Of a DNA stretch of 64,000 bases, positions 56,701 through 64,000 are shown piece by piece (position 1 is the stretch's first letter; the number at the start of each line of letters is the position of its first letter). The notes under the pieces are model-generated. The model saw only the letters and a list, made by a program, of their open reading frames with translations. It was not told the DNA's origin and ran no database searches. This DNA is from Sarcocystis neurona (Eukaryota > Apicomplexa > Conoidasida > Eucoccidiorida > Sarcocystidae). The translations under genes and the position numbers were made by a program. The stretch lies in NCBI GenBank assembly GCA_000727475.1, contig KL647315.1, positions 1,390,826-1,454,825 on the forward strand, read 5' to 3'.

Positions 56701-59700
56701 GTAGATATAGAGAGGCATAGATAGATATAAATAAATATAGTTCTACGTATATATAGAAAGGCAGAGATACCGAGGGAGATACATATAAGTTGATAGATAT
56801 ACGGCATATATATATGAATATATATATCTATATGAATATATATATATATACAGAGATAGATAGATATACACTTATCCGTGTATACATAGAGAGAGAGGGA
56901 CAGGTAGATATGTATACATTGATAGATATACACGCAAATATAGATAGGTAGGCATAAGTGTGTGTAGACATATATATATATATATAGGTATATACACGTG
57001 CAGATAAATATATATAGATATAGATATATATACAGAGAGAAAGATAGGTATATATAGATCTATAGATGTAGGTAGGCACATATAGATACATATATAGATA
57101 TATATATAGATATAGATATAGATAGATATATGGGGAGATCAATATATAGGTAAATTTATAGATAGATATATAGATAGATATATACATATATAGGTAGACA
57201 TACAGATATATATATATATAGAAATAGATATGTAGATATAGATATATAGACAGATATATAGATACGTATAGATAGATATATAGAGACATATAAATACATA
57301 TAGGTAGATATATAGATAGATATATAGATAGATAGATAGGTATATAGATAAATATATGTATAGAGATAGATAGATAGATATACAGATATGTAGACAGACA
57401 TATATATAGATACATGTATATAGATAGATATATACATATATAGAAAGATATATATAGACAGATATATACATATATAGATAGACATATAGATATATAGATA
57501 GATAGATATATAGGTAGATAAATATATAGATATAGATATATAGATATAGGTATATAGATATAGATATACAGACAGGTATATAGATACGTATAGATAGATA
57601 TATAGATACATATAGATAGATATATAGATACATATAGATAGATATATAGATAGATATATAGATATATAGATAAATTTATGTATAGAGATAGATAGATAGA
57701 TATATAGATAAATATATGCATATAGATGTATAGATAGATATATAGATACATATAGATATATAGATAGATAGATATATATATAGATATATAAATACGTATA
57801 TATATATATATATAGATAGGCGTATGTAGATGTAGAGAGATGTATAGACATAGATAGATATATACATATATAGATAGATATATAGGTATAGCTACAGATG
57901 TAGATAGATATATAAATATAGGTATAGATGTATAGATCTGTAAACGTATATAGATAGATTCTGGTAGACAAATATCGATACAAACAAATGAAGATGCGTA
58001 GATATAGATAGATATAGGTAGATAGATGAGGACAGATGGGGATAAATATATAAATATATATATATGTGTAGGTGTGTACAGATGAATAGATGTAGATACG
58101 TAGGCATAGACACACATAGGTAGCTAATAGACGTGGATATAGGCAGATATAGAGATAGATAGATAAAGACACAGATATAGATAAATTCAGGTATATATAT
58201 AATATATGTAGAGATGGGCAGATATATCTAGAGATATAGTGTAGATGGATAGACAGATATAGACAGCTACGGATACATAAATACAGGTAGATAAGTCTGG
58301 GCTGGTGGAAATAGGTATAGATGAGTAGATAGATATGGACAGATATACATACATGCATACAGATAGATAAGTCTACTATAATAGTAGATATGAATAGATG
58401 GAGAGATCTAGAGAAATAGGAAGTCGCGTCTATAATATATACATGGATATCAAATATATATACGTAAATAGACAGATACACATATACATACATATATATA
58501 TGTAGATAGATGTATAGGTAGGGATGTGTACGTGGGGAGGGGGGAAGGGCAGGCTGCAGTGGGCAGCGATCTGCCGGGGGAAGCCGCATGCGTCTCCTTC
58601 TGCAGAAAAGTCGAAGTGACGCTGCTGCGACTTCTTCTCCTCGGTGAGTTACTCGTGAAGAGGCGCCTTTCCGTCGCAGAGACGGGAGTGCCCCACCGGT
58701 GGCTGCAGCAGCAGCAAAAAGGGAGACGGAGACGGAGACGCGACAGCGAAAAGCGACGTGAGACGGGAAGCGTGGGGACGGACAGCAGCAGCAGATTCTT
58801 GGGAAATGGATGTGCAGAAGTTGATCAAATGCTGCAGGAAATGCCGGAGTCTCCTCTCTTTTGCATGCAGAGAGAACTGCTGGCCAACGCTGCCAGGGAC
58901 ATGTCGCTACTCGTGTCTCGTCTCTTCAGCCACCCCGCTGCCTTTCCGAATTTCTGCTGCTGCTGCCTGCATTGCTGCTTTCCTCTGCCGACTGCTGCTG
59001 CTGCAGCCGGTCTCCACGCCCTGCGACTCCGCTGCCGCCCTTCTGCTGCCTCTTCGTGGAGGGTCCTTTCTGCCGCTGCTGCTGCTCTGCGGCGCGCGTC
59101 GCAAGCCCCCTCTGCCCTTCCCTTACCTGCGCTGCTGCCTGCGTCTGCGCTGCTGTCCTCCTGCATCTGCTTCTCTTTCTGCGCCTCTTCACCACAAGGG
59201 TCTGTTCTGCGCTCCTTCCCTGCTGCTGCGCGCCTCCTGCTGCTGCTGCTGCGTCAACAACGTGTGAGTCCTCCTGCTGCTTTGCTGCCGCGTCTGTCGC
59301 TGGGTCCCTCTGTGCTGACCTGCTGCAGACATGCGCGCCCGGCGCACTGCTGCTGCTGCCGTTTTCTGCCGGAATGTCTCCTGCCGCGTCCTTCTCTGCC
59401 CCTCCCCGACAACACCTCCACACTACTCCACAAACGTGTTTATTACTTATTCTCATTGCGCATGCCTGCTGCTGCTGCTTTGCTCTGATAAATCTGCTGC
59501 CCCTTGCCCACGCTCGCCGCGCTCTTATACACTGCGCCCCCTCGCTTCCCTCGACATTGCAACGTCTCTACATCGTCGTATACAAATCCACATACACATA
59601 TATGTACATATATATATGGGTGGACATATGTATGTATATGTGTGTGTGTATATAGATCGATATGGAATATATTCATGTATGTATATATATGTGCGCTTGT

Positions 59701-62700
59701 GTATGTGCATCCATCGTATATATTTGTGTTCGTATATGTATATGTGTATACAGGTGTATACATTCGTATGTTATATGTACGTGTGTGTGCCCACTACGTA
59801 GGTGCTTCCGTGTATGCCCCCGGTCGTGTATTCATGTATTTATCCACATTTATATGTATACATTTATATACACGTCTACAGAAAGGAAGAGACAGAAATA
59901 CACTACCTATTTATCTTTGTTCATGTGGTGCATGCGTTTTATCAGGCTGTGAGGCGTGCATGCATGTGTCGGCGTAGACGATCACTTGTGGAGGGGTATA
60001 TGTGTGCCGGTCCACGTGAATAAACGTATATATGTTTCTCATAAATCTGCGTAGGCGCTTGCATGAATTCAGCTGCCCTGCATGCGTCTTGATGTTGGGC
60101 CTGCGGATGTAAGAAGAAGTCATTTTCCGCGCATTGCTGCCTTGCTGCTGCTGCTGCAGAAGAATCGCCGCTTGCTGCTCGTCGGGAGAAGTCTGCGTCA
60201 TCGATGACCTCGAACACGTCGTTGCTTTCTGGTGAATCTTCTTCTCCTTTCTATTCATCTGCGCTGCGCCCCCCGCACGCCAATACATATACACATATTT
60301 ATATGTAGAGAGACCTATATGCATGCATGCATGTCCACGCGTATATACGTATGTACTGGTACGTAGAGATGTAAATATACGTATATGTGTGGAGAGACGG
60401 AGAAAGCTATATATCTATACATACGTAGAGATGCCAATAGACGCATATATAGGTTGAGAGGCATGAGTATATACATTCATGTATATATGTATATATGCGG
60501 GCATATATGCATACACGTACATATATATGTGTACATCCATATAGATGGAAAAGAGAGAAAGGCATACGTATGTCTATGTGTGCGGTTAATAGATCTAACG
60601 TATGTACAGGCCTGCATGCGTTTCTGTATGATATGTATGCAGCTGTGTCTGTATCTCTATACATATAGAGAGGAGGCGCATATATATGTGTACAGAATAG
60701 GTCCACAAACATATATACATAGGCATGTATATATATTCACGTAGGTGCGTACGTGTATATATGTATATATATGTACAAGTACAGACCCCCGGGTATATAT
60801 GTGTATGTATATGTGTATATTGAAAGGGCATGCATATACATCCACAACGATACGTATATGCATGCTGCCGCGGGGGCGACGACGACCCTTTCTGTGTGGA
60901 AGGCAAAACTTCGTCTAACGTCCCCCCCTCTTCTCCGGAGAGAAGGGCAGCAAATTTCCTCTCCTTCTCTGTCGCTCACAATACGTGTGTCTGCGCTGGT
61001 GTATATACACCTGGAGAATAAATCCGTGCATGCGCATGCCACACAGGCCGCCACGACCTGCGCTCCCCTCTCTGTGTGTATGTGTGTCTCCACTCTATAT
61101 ACGTGTGTAGATAGATTTGGGCCGCGCAAGCCAGTCCCTCTGCATTTATATATTGATGTAAGAAGCGAGGTATAAGTGCAAATGCATGCGCGCTTGTCGT
61201 CGATCTATTCAGGTAGCTGCAGCTTCATATATATGAGCCGGGTGTCTACATATATACATACATGCATATATGGATATGAGCCGGGAGTCTGCCTCGCTGT
61301 CTATATATATATATGTACTGATATGAGATGCGAGGTAAGTATAGATAGACATGCATGCGCGCTTCATATATATGTGGGGCGCCGCAGTCAGCTGTTCATA
61401 TATCTACACACATCGCTATATGTATATGTACGTACATAGTTGTGGGCATATCTCTCTCTATCCCCGCCGCTACCATATTCATATATTTATATATATATAT
61501 ATGTGTATGGATAGATACGGGCAAGGAGATACATGCTGCTGTATGTAGCTGGACAACACATGCATCTATTTCTCTGCGCATGCAGGTATATAAATATCAG
61601 TAGATATGCCTGCAAGTGTAAGGACTCTGACGTGTGTCTCTCTCTCTATATGTATGCGTACATGTGTATGTGTATATATATGCAAATCTGGACAGAATCA
61701 CCTCTGTGTCTATAAATTTGCATGCAAATAGTTGGAGAGGGTGGCTGTGCTGCACAGGCAGCTCCTCGGCCTGTCGAGGCTGCTGTGGCGTCCCGCTGCG
61801 CCGGTCTTCTCTCCGCGGGCGTGTCTTCTGCAGCAGGAGGGTTGCAGCTCACCAAGTCCTCTCCCCCCCCCTTTTATAGACGCCTGCATGCGGGCGCGCA
61901 GAGACACCTTTTTTATTAGCACAGAGGCGCACGGGTGCATGCGCGGCGCCCCGCACGGCTGCCTCTCTTCGCTGTCTCTCGTCGTCTGGAGACGATGGAA
62001 ACGCATGCAAATAAATATCGAAAAAGAGAAAATAACGGAGAAGGAAGATGAAAGGGGATGAGAAAGGGAAAGGGAAAAGGAGGTGGCCGAAGGTTTACAG
62101 AGAGAAAAAAAGAAGGGACTAGCGAGAAGGGACGGACACAGAACCAAACACATACACATACATATATACATATATACGTGTATATATATATATGTATATA
62201 TATGTGTACACAGAGACAGAAACAGAGAGAAAAAGAGAGGAAAAAAATAGAGAGAGAGAAAGGGAGATATGGATAGAGACTGATAGAGACAGAAGTAGGT
62301 GTCTGCTGCTTATATATATGTGTGTGGTGATGCTGCTGTGTGTGGGTGTAGACACGTCTGCGTGTGTATGTTGTATTCTGAAGCATTCCTGGGGAAGGCA
62401 TGCGGGACTCGTCTGTGCTGCGTTTGTTTCTGTTCCTCTGCATGCGTGCGGCCGAGTGCAGGCAGGCGCATGCAATGGAGGCGTGGTGTGTGGCGCTGGA
62501 TCCGCACGCCGAAGGAAATGTCGTCGCTACCGGTGGGAAGCAGCAGCAGCAGGAGCCGCAGCAGCAGCAGCAGGCAGATTCGCGAAAAGAGGACCGCGGC
62601 CCTGCAGCAGAGAGAAGCAGCAGCAGCAACACCCACCAAGAGCAGCACCCGCAGCCTGCAAGCAGCAGCGCAGCAGCAGCAGAGCAGCAGCAGCAGCGCA

Positions 62701-62852
62701 GCAGCAGAGCAGCCGCGGAGGGGTCAGTCGAGTCGGTCGCAGGGGCGGTTGCTCCGTGCGCAGCAGCGGTAGCAGCAGCAGTGCGAGAGGCAGCAGCAGA
62801 GCGGTCCGCAGGCGCAGGGGGAGCGCGACGCAGCAGCAGGGGAGAGGAGGAA
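50990..62852 (+). CDS. DPH7: DPH7/WDR85-like diphthine methylesterase, gene in view, 3' end missing
   Basis: DPH7 is a WD40-repeat esterase that removes the methyl ester from the diphthine intermediate on eEF2, letting diphthamide synthesis finish in the cytosol. Four blocks in family order support it. [10 protein letters not shown] with [12 protein letters not shown] corresponds to human LSADCVEWCP and [22 protein letters not shown] with GVLDFRWLP corresponds to RVGRLLLYSF and [27 protein letters not shown] corresponds to [31 protein letters not shown]...VVATGG corresponds to QAHQFEAWIAAFN...IVYSGG. At least one middle exon (the SLDWS blade) and everything after the 62.5-kb exon were not found; the latter probably lie in or beyond the terminal gap. 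Start Met at 50990 is where a CTG-rich leader ends and homology begins. Another WD40 family is possible but explains the four blocks less well. Confidence 0.72.
52058..52649. other. Assembly gap (592 N)
   Basis: The 58 bases before the gap (52000-52057) are identical to the 58 bases after it (52650-52707). This is what a scaffolder leaves when two overlapping contigs are not merged. Confidence 0.95.
53206..54608 (+). repeat. DPH7 intron 1, TA-rich
   Basis: 53275-53570, 53700-53735 and 53830-54125 are (TA)n and TATATACA tracts; the rest is unremarkable. The 3' end (54560-54606) is CTG/pyrimidine-rich. The minus-strand frame across 53831-54940 is Tyr/Ile translation of these tracts and is not a gene. 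Confidence 0.75.
54609..55081 (+). CDS. DPH7: DPH7 exon 2
   Basis: The acceptor GCGCCCAG at 54608 follows a long CTG/pyrimidine tract, and phase 0 agrees with exon 1. It reads [20 protein letters not shown] then VMRIRCC (human LLGLADASGSIQLLRLVE), then a Ser/Gly/Asn tract, then [18 protein letters not shown] and [14 protein letters not shown]. The donor is GGCAG|GTGAGG at 55081, phase 2. Confidence 0.65.
55082..58605 (+). repeat. DPH7 intron 2: GATA/TAGA tract of about 3.3 kb
   Basis: From about 55240 to 58515 the plus strand is almost wholly GATAGATATA-type sequence: units TAGA, GATATA, GACAGATATA and GTAGATAGAT in shifting order, with C rare. Within it a higher-order unit (GATGTATAGATAGGTGTA) is visible near 55480-55540 and 56150-56220. 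GGTGTACCTACACC is at 55162-55175. The minus-strand frames of up to 477 codons are Ile/Tyr/Leu/Ser translation of the repeat. Confidence 0.9.
58606..58643 (+). CDS. DPH7: DPH7 putative small exon 3
   Basis: The acceptor CTCCTTCTGCAG and donor CTCG|GTGAGT are both strong and only 38 bases apart. The first base completes AGA after exon 2, giving [16 protein letters not shown]. Alternatively the exon is longer, because the frame stays open to 59488. The next exon in phase was not identified. Confidence 0.45.
58644..62461 (+). repeat. DPH7 introns between exon 3 and the 62.5-kb exon, with missing exons
   Basis: 58900-59500 is CTG-rich on the sense strand. 59575-60900 and 61140-61690 are TATATA/GTATAC tracts. 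62150-62330 is (TA)n then GAGAGA. GGTGTATATACACC is at 60998-61011. A short stretch near 61760-61850 reads [13 protein letters not shown], which might be the DPH7 ISSDSTGQLHLL blade, but no flanking splice sites convinced me. Confidence 0.5.
62462..62852 (+). CDS. DPH7: DPH7 exon with the QAH-EAW WD blade
   Basis: After acceptor GAGTGCAG at 62461 the frame reads [20 protein letters not shown] then VATGG, the blade equivalent to human WQAHQFEAWIAAFNYWHPEI. The leading G would complete TGG (Trp) from the previous exon. A Gln/Ser/Ala tract follows. It ends either at GAGGAA|GTGAGG (62852) or as early as ACCG|GTGGGA inside VATGG, in which case the Gln tract is intronic. Confidence 0.6.
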
Positions 62853-63465
62853 GTGAGGCGATAACGTGGGGAGACGTGGGAGCAGCAGCACCGCAGCAGC
62901 AAAGAAGTGGCACACATCGCAGGGCGCATGGGACCACCTGCCTCACGCGTCGCGCAGAAGGAAACAGCAAAAGACATCAGCGGCGAAAGTGAAGTGCCGT
63001 ACCACATCGACGTAGCCCCGCTGGCCAGTGTCTGTTATCCCCTGCATATATGCATGCATGTATTAGACGTGTGTGTATGTGTGTCTGTGTCTCGCTCTAT
63101 ATACACGTATGTAGTAGAGAGAAGAGAATTTCCGTGTCGAGAAAAAGGAAGTCTGCGTCGCGCATATATATATGTACGTATATGTATATGCATGCGTACA
63201 CGTATATATATATGCATTCGTGTGCATGCGCCCGTGTATACGAGTCGATCGTGTGTGCGTCTCTTGCATGCACATCTCCTCGTCGGCGAGAAGAAAAAGA
63301 ATAGAAGAAGTATCGCAGGACGTAGTACGTCGGCTCTCCGTCTTGCTGCCTCCACGGACACATCCGTGTCTCGTCGAAGAAGAGACGGCGTTGCGTAGAT
63401 GCCGGCAGCAGCAGGCGGGGGGGGGGGAGTCTCTGCGGCGCTGCGTAGATGCCGGCAGCAGCAGG
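62853..63465 (+). other. Last readable segment before the terminal gap
   Basis: TA-rich at 63040-63240. No DPH7 block was recognised. It ends in a 24-bp direct repeat (63392-63415 and 63442-63465, beginning TGCGTAGATGCCGGC) around an 11-G run; the second copy touches the gap. Confidence 0.5.
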
Positions 63466-64000
63466 NNNNNNNNNNNNNNNNNNNNNNNNNNNNNNNNNNN
63501 NNNNNNNNNNNNNNNNNNNNNNNNNNNNNNNNNNNNNNNNNNNNNNNNNNNNNNNNNNNNNNNNNNNNNNNNNNNNNNNNNNNNNNNNNNNNNNNNNNNN
63601 NNNNNNNNNNNNNNNNNNNNNNNNNNNNNNNNNNNNNNNNNNNNNNNNNNNNNNNNNNNNNNNNNNNNNNNNNNNNNNNNNNNNNNNNNNNNNNNNNNNN
63701 NNNNNNNNNNNNNNNNNNNNNNNNNNNNNNNNNNNNNNNNNNNNNNNNNNNNNNNNNNNNNNNNNNNNNNNNNNNNNNNNNNNNNNNNNNNNNNNNNNNN
63801 NNNNNNNNNNNNNNNNNNNNNNNNNNNNNNNNNNNNNNNNNNNNNNNNNNNNNNNNNNNNNNNNNNNNNNNNNNNNNNNNNNNNNNNNNNNNNNNNNNNN
63901 NNNNNNNNNNNNNNNNNNNNNNNNNNNNNNNNNNNNNNNNNNNNNNNNNNNNNNNNNNNNNNNNNNNNNNNNNNNNNNNNNNNNNNNNNNNNNNNNNNNN
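63466..64000. other. Assembly gap (N) to the window end
   Basis: 535 unresolved bases reach the right edge. The 3' part of the DPH7 gene probably lies here or beyond. Confidence 0.95.

Noticed and set aside
55213..58589. Minus-strand frames of up to 477 codons (Ile/Tyr/Leu/Ser)
   Set aside because: Pure translation of the GATA tract, with no complexity and no splice or start context.
1..64000. tRNA genes, CRISPR arrays, bacterial promoters or terminators
   Set aside because: No tRNA T-arm/A-box pair stood out by eye, repeats are tandem or microsatellite rather than spaced arrays, and the genome is eukaryotic. A tRNA scan was not possible.

Overview
The window is nuclear DNA of a coccidian apicomplexan, most probably an Eimeria species. 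Four things point there. CAG/CTG triplet runs are read in frame as long Gln, Ser and Ala tracts. The genes are split by introns packed with TA-rich and GATA microsatellites. Conserved protein blocks are eukaryotic but strongly diverged. A stray piece of cytosolic large-subunit rRNA has apicomplexan-like wording. Nothing bacterial or viral was seen. Two regions are runs of N (52058-52649 and 63466-64000).

Region 1 (left edge to about 41.3 kb, minus strand) is one giant gene, midasin (MDN1/Rea1), the dynein-like AAA ATPase that strips assembly factors from pre-60S ribosomes. All six AAA modules can be found in the expected order, from AAA1 near 35.3 kb to AAA6 split between 12.8 and 11.1 kb, followed by a very long linker. 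Eight exon junctions agree in splice consensus, reading phase and homology. The coding sequence in view is about 9,400 codons, nearly twice the full human or yeast protein. The acidic region and the C-terminal MIDAS domain were not found and presumably lie beyond the left edge.

Region 2 (41.3-51.0 kb) lies between two divergently transcribed genes. I could not name a gene there. It holds a perfect 24-bp palindrome (45479-45502), a 187-bp fragment of 28S rRNA flanked by an 8-bp direct repeat (46066-46266), a degenerate satellite of about 135 bp in six copies (48.9-49.7 kb), and a non-repetitive island (49.7-50.7 kb) with uninterpreted ORFs.

Region 3 (51.0 kb to the right edge, plus strand) is a DPH7/WDR85-like gene for diphthine methylesterase, the WD40 enzyme of diphthamide synthesis on elongation factor 2. 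Short conserved exons are separated by introns of several kilobases, one of them mostly a 3.3-kb GATA-type tract. The assembly gap inside its first exon is flanked by an identical 58-bp sequence on both sides, so it is probably an unmerged contig overlap.

Two patterns run through the whole window. A 14-bp palindrome, GGTGTNNNNACACC, occurs exactly at least 13 times where chance predicts well under one. The triplet repeat also tends to lie as CAG in the sense strand of exons but as CTG in introns and leaders, where it serves as the polypyrimidine tract before the 3' splice site. Both recognised genes serve the translation machinery: midasin builds the 60S subunit and DPH7 helps modify eEF2.
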